Positions 14,311 to 22,871 of a DNA stretch of 64,000 bases are shown in pieces (the stretch's first letter is position 1; each line of letters opens with the position of its first letter). Source of the DNA: Paenibacillus sp. HWE-109 (GTDB taxonomy: Bacteria > Bacillota > Bacilli > Paenibacillales > NBRC-103111); the NCBI RefSeq assembly GCF_022163125.1, contig NZ_CP091881.1, positions 7,269,001-7,333,000 on the forward strand, in the 5' to 3' direction. The position numbers and the translations under genes are program-made. Below the pieces are notes generated by a model. The model worked only from the letters and a program-made list of their open reading frames with translations. It ran no database searches and was not told where the DNA came from.

Positions 14311-15079
14311 ATCGGTCAAAATATGTATCCATCAGCCGCAGTTGTTTGGACTCAGGGGCACGCTCTTGTACTATGCTATTCACCGTTAGCCTGGCCAAAT
14401 CCATTAAATTATGATCACGGCTCAAATGGGCCATATACACGGATTTCGTCTTATTCGTCAGCACATCACAGAGCGCTTCCCCTGCGGCTTCGTTGGATAA
14501 ATGTCCTTTGTCACCAAGAATTCGGCGCTTGATGCTCCACGGATAATGACCGACACGCAGCATATCTACATCATGATTCGTCTCCAGCACCATAGCGTCC
14601 GAATCCGTAATCTTCTCTTTCACTTTCTCGCTCATGTAGCCCAAATCGGTTACAACACTTAACTTCTGTTCCCCTTCATAAAAGCAGTAGCCCACCGGCT
14701 CCGCTGCGTCATGGGAAATGCCGAACGACTCCACCCGCAGCGTGCCGAACTCGACGACGCCACCGGTTTCCATGACTTTTTTGTTGTCTTCCGCAATCAC
14801 ACCAATTTGCCGATCCAGCTCTTCCCACGTCTTCTCATTGGCATAGATGGGCAAATCGTATTTGCGGGCAAAAGCACCCAGTCCTTTAATATGATCGGAA
14901 TGTTCGTGTGTAACCACGATGGCATCTATGCTGCTAGCTGCGAGCTCCCGCTCCTTCATCAACAGCTCCATCTTCTTGGCGCTAAAGCCCACATCGACCA
15001 ACACTTTGGTCTCCCCATTATCGACTACCGTCGCATTGCCCGTCGAACCGCTCGACAGCACCGTAAATCTCATTCCCAT
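14279..15079 (-). CDS. walJ: WalJ (YycJ) MBL-fold hydrolase
   Basis: A 266-residue metallo-beta-lactamase-fold protein. The metal-binding motif H-x-H-x-D-H is at residues 58-63 (VTHEHSDH), and further ligands follow in SFGISHDAAEP and MAHLSRDHN. WalJ belongs to the WalRK operon and has been linked to coordinating cell division or wall synthesis with replication and to DNA exonuclease-type activity; the exact substrate is unsettled. It is on the minus strand after yycI, with a 60-base gap. Confidence 0.93.
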   Translation of the reverse strand: MGMRFTVLSSGSTGNATVVDNGETKVLVDVGFSAKKMELLMKERELAASSIDAIVVTHEHSDHIKGLGAFARKYDLPIYANEKTWEELDRQIGVIAEDNKKVMETGGVVEFGTLRVESFGISHDAAEPVGYCFYEGEQKLSVVTDLGYMSEKVKEKITDSDAMVLETNHDVDMLRVGHYPWSIKRRILGDKGHLSNEAAGEALCDVLTNKTKSVYMAHLSRDHNLMDLARLTVNSIVQERAPESKQLRLMDTYFDRSTKWDVLDSE

Positions 15080-15139
15080 ATTCCCTACTCCTCTATGCTT
15101 GCCATTCAGTTAACCGCTCCGGCGATAGCTCTTGCTGTC

Positions 15140-15979
15140 TTACTTCTTCTCGTCCTTGCTTTTGTTATCCGGATTATCCTTATTCTCGACCTTCTCGCCC
15201 TCGGCTGGCTGACCAAAAGGCGTTAATTCGGACCCTTTCGGCGGCGACTCGACAGCCCCATTGAAAGCTTGCAAATAATAAATATCTTTGTTATCGACCG
15301 TTATCCGCCAATGCGGAAACATCGGCTGTGTTTGTGAATTATACGGCTGACCGTGATAGCCTAACCGGACCTCTGTAATAATCGAACCTTCACTCAAATA
15401 ATTGTCCACTAAGCTGCGCACCGCCAATTGCGCGGGGATCAGCTTCTGCTCCGTCTGTTCTACTCCTGATTCTACTTCAACGTAAGCCTGACGGTAACTG
15501 GTAATTTCTCCATTTTTCTCATTCAATTCTACTTTCACATCGAAGAGCGGAAGCTTGTCATACAACTGTGTGAACACATATATCCAATTTTCATTCACTT
15601 TCTTGCTCATTATAGAATCCAGTTGATAAAGATTGAAATTGGGAATCTCCGATTGGGCTTGTACTTCTCTACTCGCCCCTTTACCAAGCAGATTGCTCAT
15701 GATAATCGGTGTTTTCAACAGCTTCTGTTCACTCGGCTTGATACTATCGTCATACTTCACCGTAATGACCTTCATCTTGACAATATCCGTTGGCAGTTCA
15801 TCGGTTAAGCGAATATTCTTGCTGCGGAGCGCTCGATTCAGCTCTTCTACATTCCCAGATGTATCTAATGCAACCTCAATCTGATTGGAACGATTGGTGG
15901 ACCATAACTGGAAGCCAAGAATCATATTCAGCAGCAAAAAAGAACAAATCAAAATGGATTTAGCCCGGCTCCAATTCAT
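15140..15979 (-). CDS. yycI: YycI, membrane regulator of WalK
   Basis: A 279-residue single-pass membrane protein: a short cytoplasmic start (MNWSRAKS), a transmembrane helix at about 8-27 (ILICSFLLLNMILGFQLW), then an extracellular domain. YycI with YycH forms a complex with WalK in the membrane and tunes the activity of the WalRK cell-wall two-component system. The C-terminal tail is rich in K, D and E. GAGGTG stands upstream of the ATG. It lies 30 bases after yycH. Confidence 0.92.
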   Translation of the reverse strand: MNWSRAKSILICSFLLLNMILGFQLWSTNRSNQIEVALDTSGNVEELNRALRSKNIRLTDELPTDIVKMKVITVKYDDSIKPSEQKLLKTPIIMSNLLGKGASREVQAQSEIPNFNLYQLDSIMSKKVNENWIYVFTQLYDKLPLFDVKVELNEKNGEITSYRQAYVEVESGVEQTEQKLIPAQLAVRSLVDNYLSEGSIITEVRLGYHGQPYNSQTQPMFPHWRITVDNKDIYYLQAFNGAVESPPKGSELTPFGQPAEGEKVENKDNPDNKSKDEKK

Positions 15980-16009
15980 GATCGCACCTCTCTTTCCTTC
16001 AGTAACCCC

Positions 16010-17299
16010 TTATTCAATGAAATCATACGTGCCATCGCGCAGCTCCAACGCCCATGAGGCCGATAGTGTAACCGTCTTGTCTGAGACAACAGGCCGATAG
16101 GCTGGGAAAATAGAAACGATACTGGACTTCCGTTGATAATACTGCAACCGTTCTTCCAAAGCTTCGCCGGAGATTAACTCCGCATCGCGTCGCTGCGCTG
16201 TCTTGAGATCCGGAATCACCATCGACCGTTCGAAACCGGATATGATCCCTTTTTGCACCTGCATCTTCATCGTTCCGAAACCATCGGGCTGCGCCGTAAG
16301 AATCGGCAAGGATTCATAGAACTGACGGAAGGTGAATGTCTGATTGTCGAGCAGTTGCTTCTCTGGCGTCTGAGACACAACATATTTACCATCCCAGCCG
16401 ATGTGCTGATTGATGAACTTAACGCCAGCCAGCAAGTTTACCAGCACTTCGCTTTTGCTCTCTACCGGTGCAACCGGATCAGAATACGTTATCCATCGCA
16501 GATCTCGATTCAACTGAAATCCGCGTTTGCTATCCGTATAAATTTCGGAACCATCGCGCTCTTTGAGATAGCGGGTAATGCCCGGATCAACGAAAAAGCT
16601 TTGTTTCAACTGATCTGCCGTTAACAAGCTGTAAGTAAAGGTATAATTCGGAAGCCGCAAAGGTTTAAGCGGAAGATAGTAATCTCCACCATTGGTCGTT
16701 CTATAGAGGTTTGTTAAATCTCCGAAAGCTGCGAAATTCTCCACGTCTTTACTTGTAAAATCGGCCCCGATAACCTCATAGCCCACACCCGGAGAATCCG
16801 TGAAAAAGAAAGCACGCACATCCTCGTTATTGCCCTTGGAGTAAATCCAAATGCGCGTCACCTTATCATTATCAGGGGGAAGCTCGCCTTCAATGCGAAG
16901 CAACTGCTGAAGCACCGTGAACGGAATGCCATCGCGAAAACGGATCTCCACGCCTTGCTGCTTCGAACGAACCTCTTCCCAGTTGACGTTTACCAAGTAC
17001 ATGGAGGTTTTACGGAAACCCTTGAAGCTCCGCTGTTTAATATTGTCCAGCAATCTGGTGTAGTAATAATTGCTTGGATACAGAACAGAGTGCTGCTGAT
17101 TACCCAAATGCACGATAATTTGATCGGGAAATAACATATCCTGCAGCTCCGCCTGCTTGCCAAGTGTTTCAGTCTGTACATAATTGCTTTGCTGGATCGG
17201 TTCAATTTTGGGAGGATTATAAGAAGCAAGCAGAAAGCTTTGATATAAACTGGACCCAATCAGAACGACAAGAAAGATCGATTTGAGACTTTCAATCAT
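16010..17299 (-). CDS. yycH: YycH, membrane regulator of WalK
   Basis: A 429-residue protein with one N-terminal transmembrane helix (about 5-26; IFLVVLIGSSLYQSFLLA) and a large extracellular part. It partners YycI to modulate WalK. Its start overlaps the stop of walK by four bases, so the two are translationally coupled. The sequence reads MIESLKSIFLVVLIGSSLYQ, very like family N termini. Confidence 0.92.
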   Translation of the reverse strand: MIESLKSIFLVVLIGSSLYQSFLLASYNPPKIEPIQQSNYVQTETLGKQAELQDMLFPDQIIVHLGNQQHSVLYPSNYYYTRLLDNIKQRSFKGFRKTSMYLVNVNWEEVRSKQQGVEIRFRDGIPFTVLQQLLRIEGELPPDNDKVTRIWIYSKGNNEDVRAFFFTDSPGVGYEVIGADFTSKDVENFAAFGDLTNLYRTTNGGDYYLPLKPLRLPNYTFTYSLLTADQLKQSFFVDPGITRYLKERDGSEIYTDSKRGFQLNRDLRWITYSDPVAPVESKSEVLVNLLAGVKFINQHIGWDGKYVVSQTPEKQLLDNQTFTFRQFYESLPILTAQPDGFGTMKMQVQKGIISGFERSMVIPDLKTAQRRDAELISGEALEERLQYYQRKSSIVSIFPAYRPVVSDKTVTLSASWALELRDGTYDFIE

Positions 17300-19128
17300 A
17301 GCTCATCCTCCTCTTCTTGTTGAATCGGCAGCGTGAACACAACACGGGTTCCATGTCCCAATTCGGATTCCAAATTGATGGAGCCGCCGTGCGCTTTTAC
17401 TATTTCCCGGGCAATAGACAATCCGAGCCCTGTCCCCCCCATATTGCGGGAACGCGCTTTATCCACACGGTAGAACCGATCAAAAATACGAGATAAATCC
17501 TTCTTCGGAATGCCGATTCCATTATCCTGCACAGAGATTTCCAGAACATCCTTCTCGAGCTTCCTAGCTTCCAGACGAATAGCCCCTTCATCGCCTGTAT
17601 ATTTAATCGCGTTGGACACCAGATTATCGAGGACTTGGTCAATTTTGTCCCGGTCCAACCGCAGACTGGTGACGCCCTGCTCCACTTGAATCACAATCTG
17701 AATCTTGCGCTGCTGCAGCTGAAAGGAGAAGCGATCCGCCACCTCTTCCAGCATCTCACTCACTAACGTAGTGGATTTGCTCATCATCGATTGCTTGGAA
17801 TCAAGCCGCGACAGATGCAGCAGATCTGTCACCAACCGGATCATCCGCTCCGTCTCGCTGCGCGTCACGCTAATGAAGCGCGAGGCTAGCTGCGGCTCCT
17901 CAATAGCTCCGTCGTCTAACGCCTCCAGATAGCTCTTGATCGTCGTCAGCGGCGTCCGCAGTTCATGCGACACGTTCGCGACGAACTCCCGCCTAGCCTG
18001 CTCCAGTTTCTCCTGATCCGTTACGTCCTGGAGCACAGCAATGATCCCGTTCTGCCCTTCGCCACGCCGATGAATCGGTGTGAAGATGATCCGCACCGAC
18101 AGCTGATCATCATCATCGGGCAACTCAATATCCAGCAGCGTCGTATTGACCTGCCCCTGAATGAAGCCCCGGATCGTCTCCATCGGAATACCCAGCACCT
18201 CAGAGATGTCATGACCGAGTGTTGATTCCTCTTCGGTTTGCAGGATCTGTTTCGCCCTGCGATTCAGCACGATAATTTGCCCCTGATCATCCGTCGCGAT
18301 GATGCCGTCATTCATATTCGTCAAGATCGAAGCCAGCTTCTCCTTCTCCTCCTCATTCAAGGTGAGCGCCTCTTTGAGCCGATTCATCATGAAATTAAAG
18401 GTGTGGCCCAGCTGACCAATCTCGTCTGTTCCTTGTATCTTAAGCTGCTGATCGAATTTCCCTTCGGCAACAGCGGTTGCTTGCTTCGTAATTTCTTTAA
18501 TCGGATTCGTAATCGTACTGGTCAACAGCACGCCAAGAATCGCTGTCAGCCCCAAGGCAATCAATGTGCCTGAGATCAGGATACGGTTAATAGAACGGAT
18601 CGTCTTATATACGTCCTCCATGGACGCAATAATGTAAACGGCTCCCAAAACGCGCACACCACTGCCTACAGGCTTGGCAATGATCACTTTGCGATAGCCG
18701 TCCTCGTCCGTGAAGATCCGTTGGTTATCCTTAATCCCTTGCAGCGCTCGGATAACCTCCGGCTGTGTATTCTTTTGCTTCAAATGATTGGCAACCGATG
18801 TGCTGATAACATTCCCGTTCGCATCTATAATTTGAATCTCTGCGTTATTAATCGAGAATAAATTGCTGACGAACTCGTTCAAATCCGCATAGGTTTTCTT
18901 ACCCTCGGCCGCATTCTTGCTGTCTTGATCGCCGGTGAGGTAAGACCCTACGAAGCCGGCGAGCAGCGTCACCTGACTGTTGCGTGAAGCCAAGAAATCA
19001 TTCTTGAAATAGGTCTCGACCGTCTTATAGAAATAAACGCCGATCAACTGCATCGCAATCAGAATGAGCAGGACATAAATAATAATCAGCTTCGCCTGAA
19101 TGGATTGAAAGAAGCGAATGCCCTTCAT
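17296..19128 (-). CDS. walK: WalK sensor histidine kinase
   Basis: A 610-residue sensor kinase of the essential WalRK cell-wall system. Domain order: transmembrane helix (about 13-34), extracellular PAS-like domain (35-180), second transmembrane helix (183-206), HAMP (205-257), cytoplasmic PAS (263-370), HisKA with phospho-acceptor H388 in FVANVSHELRTP, and HATPase from about 490 with GGTGLGLSIA near the end. It senses wall or lipid II status and phosphorylates WalR. It lies two bases after walR. A near-perfect Noc binding site is inside the gene at 17402-17415. Confidence 0.96.
   Translation of the reverse strand: MKGIRFFQSIQAKLIIIYVLLILIAMQLIGVYFYKTVETYFKNDFLASRNSQVTLLAGFVGSYLTGDQDSKNAAEGKKTYADLNEFVSNLFSINNAEIQIIDANGNVISTSVANHLKQKNTQPEVIRALQGIKDNQRIFTDEDGYRKVIIAKPVGSGVRVLGAVYIIASMEDVYKTIRSINRILISGTLIALGLTAILGVLLTSTITNPIKEITKQATAVAEGKFDQQLKIQGTDEIGQLGHTFNFMMNRLKEALTLNEEEKEKLASILTNMNDGIIATDDQGQIIVLNRRAKQILQTEEESTLGHDISEVLGIPMETIRGFIQGQVNTTLLDIELPDDDDQLSVRIIFTPIHRRGEGQNGIIAVLQDVTDQEKLEQARREFVANVSHELRTPLTTIKSYLEALDDGAIEEPQLASRFISVTRSETERMIRLVTDLLHLSRLDSKQSMMSKSTTLVSEMLEEVADRFSFQLQQRKIQIVIQVEQGVTSLRLDRDKIDQVLDNLVSNAIKYTGDEGAIRLEARKLEKDVLEISVQDNGIGIPKKDLSRIFDRFYRVDKARSRNMGGTGLGLSIAREIVKAHGGSINLESELGHGTRVVFTLPIQQEEEDEL
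17402..17415. promoter_or_regulatory. Candidate Noc binding site (NBS)
   Basis: ATTTCCCGGGCAAT matches the Bacillus subtilis Noc consensus ATTTCCCGGGAAAT at 13 of 14 bases. The genome encodes Noc at 57619-58434. Such a match is not expected by chance in 64 kb. It lies within the walK coding sequence. Confidence 0.5.
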
Positions 19129-19130
19129 GC

Positions 19131-19859
19131 TTAGAAGCCTCCGGCTTTAGGGCTGCGCATTAAGTAGCCGAGACCCCGGCGCGTCATAATATACTCAGGA
19201 CGGCTCGGGTCCGTCTCCAGCTTCTCGCGCAGCCGACGAATCGTTACATCCACCGTCCGCACGTCGCCGAAATATTCAAAGCCCCACACCGCTTGCAGCA
19301 GGTGCTCGCGCGTCATCACTTTGCCCGAATTCTTGGCCAAGTATTGGATCAACTCGAACTCCCGATGGGTCAGATCGAGCGGCGTGCCATCCTTATACAC
19401 CATGTACATGTCGTTATCGATGAAAAGCGCATGAATTCGCATGCCATTGCGCTGCGTGTCCGACTCGCTCGGAGCCGACTGCGCCTTCGTCTGCCTGCGC
19501 AGGTGCGCCTTCACGCGGGCAAGCAGTTCCCGCGTCCCGAATGGCTTGGTCACATAGTCGTCAGCGCCCATCTCCAGGCCAAGCACTTTATCCAGTTCTG
19601 TATCTTTAGCTGTCAGCATAATGATAGGTGTATTCAGCTTTGAGCGTACTTCCCGGCACACATCCATGCCGTCCTTCACAGGCAGCATAAGATCCAGCAG
19701 GATCAGATCTGGCTGCTCTGAGAACGCAAGCTCTACCGCACTTCCACCATCATAGGCACAAATAACCTGATAGCCCTCTTTTTCCAAATTAAACTTCAAA
19801 ATATCTGCAATCGGTTGTTCGTCATCCACCACGAGAATTTTGCCAAACAAACCTACCAC
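19131..19859 (-). CDS. walR: WalR response regulator (OmpR family)
   Basis: A 242-residue response regulator. The receiver domain has the acidic pair at D12-D13, the phosphorylation site D56 (LILLDLMLP) and the conserved lysine near residue 109 (DDYVTKPFG). The C-terminal OmpR/PhoB winged helix spans about 145-240 (LTHREFELIQYLAKNSGKVMTREHLLQAVWG). It controls autolysins and wall metabolism genes. The GTG at 19859 is the only start that keeps MVGLFGKILVVDDEQP; the ribosome site is weak (GAGTAGGCG). An M23 peptidase lies upstream, but is separated from walR by a terminator. Confidence 0.95.
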   Translation of the reverse strand: MVGLFGKILVVDDEQPIADILKFNLEKEGYQVICAYDGGSAVELAFSEQPDLILLDLMLPVKDGMDVCREVRSKLNTPIIMLTAKDTELDKVLGLEMGADDYVTKPFGTRELLARVKAHLRRQTKAQSAPSESDTQRNGMRIHALFIDNDMYMVYKDGTPLDLTHREFELIQYLAKNSGKVMTREHLLQAVWGFEYFGDVRTVDVTIRRLREKLETDPSRPEYIMTRRGLGYLMRSPKAGGF

Positions 19860-19941
19860 CGCCTACTCAAGGATCAAACTTCTTCGCTGCCCTTCTGGGA
19901 CATGCGTGCATACTACCCTTTATTTTATCATATATCTTACT

Positions 19942-19985
19942 AAAAAGAGACAAGGCCTCCCGAGATATCCGGTTTGACCTTGCCC
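19942..19985 (-). terminator. Probable terminator after the M23 peptidase gene
   Basis: On the minus strand an imperfect stem (outer arms AAGGTC and GGCCTT) is followed by TGTCTCTTTTTAG. It lies between the M23 peptidase gene and walR, so walR likely has its own promoter. Confidence 0.5.
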
Positions 19986-19995
19986 CTATGTATTC

Positions 19996-21543
19996 TTAGC
20001 GATTTAGATACTTTAATGGATTCTCCAAACTGCCGTTCTTGTGAATTTCCAAATGCAAGTGGACGCCTGTAGAGTCGCCTGTACTTCCCATAATACCGAT
20101 TTTATCACCTTTCTCAACGATGGTGCCCTCGGTAGTCGTAACTTTGCTCAAATGACCATATAACGTCTCGTAACCGTTCAAATGATTAATAATAATATAA
20201 TTGCCGTAATCGGATTTGTAGCCGGTTTCGATGACTTTGCCATTATCAGCAGCCATAATGTTCTTATTGCCCGTTATATCAATCCCTTTGTGGAGCTTGC
20301 CCCAACGTACGCCGAATGTACTCGAAATACTAGGGGAGACGACAGGCCATGCGAATTTGCCCGTGCCTTCGCCTTGAACCACTTTGGTGCCTTTTTTCAC
20401 TTTTGCTGTGACCGGTTTATCAATAATTTCTTCGTCCACGAGCTTTTCTTCCGTCATTAAGCCATCAATCTTCGTCACTTGAATCGTAACCTTCTTCAGC
20501 CCATTCTTGCCTGGTGAAATCGGTTGTACGACCCCGACGCGCTGCGAATCGTCTTTCACGTACTCCGTATCGTATTGAATCTCCTGATTCTTCACAATAC
20601 TTTCTGTTGTTTTGACCGAAAGCGGCGGCTTCAACACCGTCACGTCCAGCTGATTGCCTATCTTCAATTTATCATCCTGAAGTCCAGGATTTTTATCATA
20701 AATGAATTGCTTCGTAATACCTAATTTCTTCGCGATGCATGAGACGCAATCGCCTTCGACAACCGTATATTTCGCTGGCTGAACATCACCGGTTTGCAGT
20801 TTCTTGACCACATCTTCGGGCTTAGCCAAATCCTTGGGATCAATCGGCACTTCGACCTGATCCACCTGCTGGACAAATTCTACCTTCTGCAGCTCAGATG
20901 GGGCCGTAGCAATATCTTCGCCCATACTCGCTGACAGAGCAGCAACTTTCGCGTTTTCCTTAGCTTTGGGCGCGAAAGGCGCGCTTACTTGATCAAGAAT
21001 TTGATCAGCCGTTTGCTTATCCTTAACAATAGCCATCGTCTTCCCGTCCACTTTCAATGCGACCCCGACCGGTTGGGGTATCAACAGTTGATTCAAAGAC
21101 GCCACAACGCCCTCATCATCTGTTTTCACATTGTAAGCCCTTTCAGACGTGTAGGTGACTCCATTCGTTTCAAGCACAACATGCACTTCTGGAAAATCTT
21201 TCTGAACTGCTATAGGTCTTTGTTGCTTATAGTCATCGATGATCTTACTATCGCTTACGATACCAACTTCTTTGCCATCCAACATAACATGATAGACGTC
21301 ATTCATGCCCGCTTCTACATATTGATGTCCAGTAAATGTAATTACCCCTGTTAGAGCAATTGCACTAACTCCCAATGCAAGAGACCATTTATGTCGTTTC
21401 ATTACCGTTAGCGTCGTTGGTGTTGGTGTTTCTTCTTCCAGCTGCTTGTCTGATACTGATTCATTTCCGGTCAAGCTTTCTCGCTGAGGTGTAAATCTCT
21501 TGATGAGATCCTTCACAAAGCGCATACCCCTGAAACCTGTCAT
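19996..21543 (-). CDS. M23 peptidase with LysM-like and G5 domains
   Basis: A 515-residue membrane-anchored wall endopeptidase. Order: cytoplasmic start, transmembrane helix at about 52-70 (WSLALGVSAIALTGVITF), a region resembling peptidoglycan-hydrolase N-terminal domains, a divergent LysM (about 255-300; YTVVEGDCVSCIAKKLGITKQF), a G5 domain (about 305-385) and the LytM/M23 domain with zinc ligands H418 and D422 (HKGID) and H495/H497 (HLHLE). The enzyme should cut peptide cross-links in peptidoglycan. AGGGAG lies before the ATG. Its place just upstream of walRK fits control of autolysis, but membership of the WalR regulon is not shown. Confidence 0.9.
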   Translation of the reverse strand: MTGFRGMRFVKDLIKRFTPQRESLTGNESVSDKQLEEETPTPTTLTVMKRHKWSLALGVSAIALTGVITFTGHQYVEAGMNDVYHVMLDGKEVGIVSDSKIIDDYKQQRPIAVQKDFPEVHVVLETNGVTYTSERAYNVKTDDEGVVASLNQLLIPQPVGVALKVDGKTMAIVKDKQTADQILDQVSAPFAPKAKENAKVAALSASMGEDIATAPSELQKVEFVQQVDQVEVPIDPKDLAKPEDVVKKLQTGDVQPAKYTVVEGDCVSCIAKKLGITKQFIYDKNPGLQDDKLKIGNQLDVTVLKPPLSVKTTESIVKNQEIQYDTEYVKDDSQRVGVVQPISPGKNGLKKVTIQVTKIDGLMTEEKLVDEEIIDKPVTAKVKKGTKVVQGEGTGKFAWPVVSPSISSTFGVRWGKLHKGIDITGNKNIMAADNGKVIETGYKSDYGNYIIINHLNGYETLYGHLSKVTTTEGTIVEKGDKIGIMGSTGDSTGVHLHLEIHKNGSLENPLKYLNR

Positions 21544-21816
21544 GATCTTCTCCCTTTGAACGGTTTTGCATCCACAGATACATAAATAAACCTTGATTAG
21601 ACATAATATCCATTAAGGATGTCTTCCTTTTGTTAAATTTAACACACTTTCTCTGCCTATTTCAACAAAATACTCGATATCCATGTGATAGATTCGTGTC
21701 CACCACCAAAAGAAGACGCTAAAGAGTCACTTTTTTGTTCATAAACCCAATTGATTTCTGCACATGTTACCTATTTTTGACGAAAATTCTGGAAAACAGA
21801 AAGGGGCACTTCCGTT
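21544..21816. other. Divergent intergenic region
   Basis: About 270 bases between the minus-strand M23 gene and the plus-strand gene at 21817. It must hold both promoters. I could not fix reliable promoter boxes. Confidence 0.3.
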
Positions 21817-22065
21817 ATGGAAATTAATCTAGAAGCTACATTCTCAGATCGCTACCATTTGGAAAAGACAGCTGAAGTTCTTCGCTCGCAGGGTGTTCTC
21901 GATATCCGTTTCACAACAGAATCAGACTCTCAAGCAGACAGCTACCTGCAATCCGCGGAACTCGCCTCCGCTGAGCCCACTTATGGGTTATCCGTAAGCG
22001 TTGAGAAATCACGCTACCGTCAGGCCGAAGATACCATTTTGAAATATGGCGGTCAACTGCACTAG
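21817..22065 (+). CDS. Small conserved hypothetical protein
   Basis: An 82-residue soluble protein (MEINLEATFSDRYHLEKTAEVLRSQGVLDIRFTTES...), with a pattern of strand-helix-strand then strand-helix-strand that suggests a ferredoxin-like fold. AAAGGGG is upstream of the ATG. It ends eight bases before the end of the convergent gene at 22073. No known function. Confidence 0.65.
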   Translation: MEINLEATFSDRYHLEKTAEVLRSQGVLDIRFTTESDSQADSYLQSAELASAEPTYGLSVSVEKSRYRQAEDTILKYGGQLH

Positions 22066-22072
22066 TACACCC

Positions 22073-22711
22073 TTAATACTTACCCAGGATGTCGCTTAGC
22101 TGCTTCTGCTCCTTCTCGCTTAAATACTTTTTGAGCGTAGCATTCACCTGATCCAACTCATCTGCGGTAATTCCGTCCTCCAAGATCACAGATAGATGTT
22201 GAACCTCCGTTTGCGGAAGCTTAGCGACCACAAGCGAAAATATTTTCATCTTATCCTCGCTGGAGAGGGCTTCTTTCTTCTTGGCGAAATCTTCGGTCGA
22301 CATCACCAACTCTTTCTTCTCGCTGGCATCGCTCTGCACACGCCCCATCACGGCCAGGGCATCCTCTTTGCCAGGGGATGGACTTGCTCCGACTGCTGTG
22401 CCCGGTGTGCTTTTAGCGTCGCTAGGCTGGCTTGCTGACGGGCTGGGACTAGGAACAGGCTTCGCATCTGTGGGTATATCCACTGGAGCAGCTTGCTTCC
22501 CCCCGTCTCTACGCATAACTATATTCAGCTCGCCCCCCAATCTTGCAGCAAATTCACTAAATTGAATCTTTTTACCCAAGGCCGGGATCTGATATTGTCG
22601 AAATATATCTTCCACGTACATATTCACAACATACCATGTCGTAAACATCGTTATGGATGTAATAAGGACAGTTCCAATGACGATTTTGCTCAACCACGCT
22701 ACTAATTTCAT
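22073..22711 (-). CDS. Membrane-anchored hypothetical protein with proline-serine linker
   Basis: A 212-residue protein with an N-terminal signal-anchor (about 8-30; IVIGTVLITSITMFTTWYVV), an extracytoplasmic part, a low-complexity P-S-A linker at about 82-112 (VPSPSPSASQPSDAKSTPG) and a C-terminal helical domain (about 130-212) rich in K, E and L. Probably a surface-facing protein with a tethered helical domain. It is convergent with 21817 and lies after purA on the same strand but with a separate terminator in between (22799-22834). I do not recognise the family. Confidence 0.6.
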   Translation of the reverse strand: MKLVAWLSKIVIGTVLITSITMFTTWYVVNMYVEDIFRQYQIPALGKKIQFSEFAARLGGELNIVMRRDGGKQAAPVDIPTDAKPVPSPSPSASQPSDAKSTPGTAVGASPSPGKEDALAVMGRVQSDASEKKELVMSTEDFAKKKEALSSEDKMKIFSLVVAKLPQTEVQHLSVILEDGITADELDQVNATLKKYLSEKEQKQLSDILGKY

Positions 22712-22798
22712 TTCTATGTATCACTCCTGGCACATAATCATGATCCTCCTCCCCAGTATTGACGAAATCATCTCCATTAAATCCCTATATACAAAAGA

Positions 22799-22834
22799 AA
22801 TCCTCTAAGCTGCCGAAGCAAGCCTAGAGGATTT
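22799..22834 (-). terminator. Intrinsic terminator after purA
   Basis: The minus strand forms TCCTCTA/TAGAGGA arms around a GCTTGCTTCGGCAGC loop region, followed by TTTCTTTTG. It lies about 40 bases after the purA stop codon. Confidence 0.8.
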
Positions 22835-22871
22835 TGTTTATTAAGCGCAATAGAACGCTTCTCTGTTCATT

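Noticed and set aside
18577..18590. GGATACGGTT in walK resembling the att-like core
   Set aside because: The match stops after ten bases and the site is in an essential gene.
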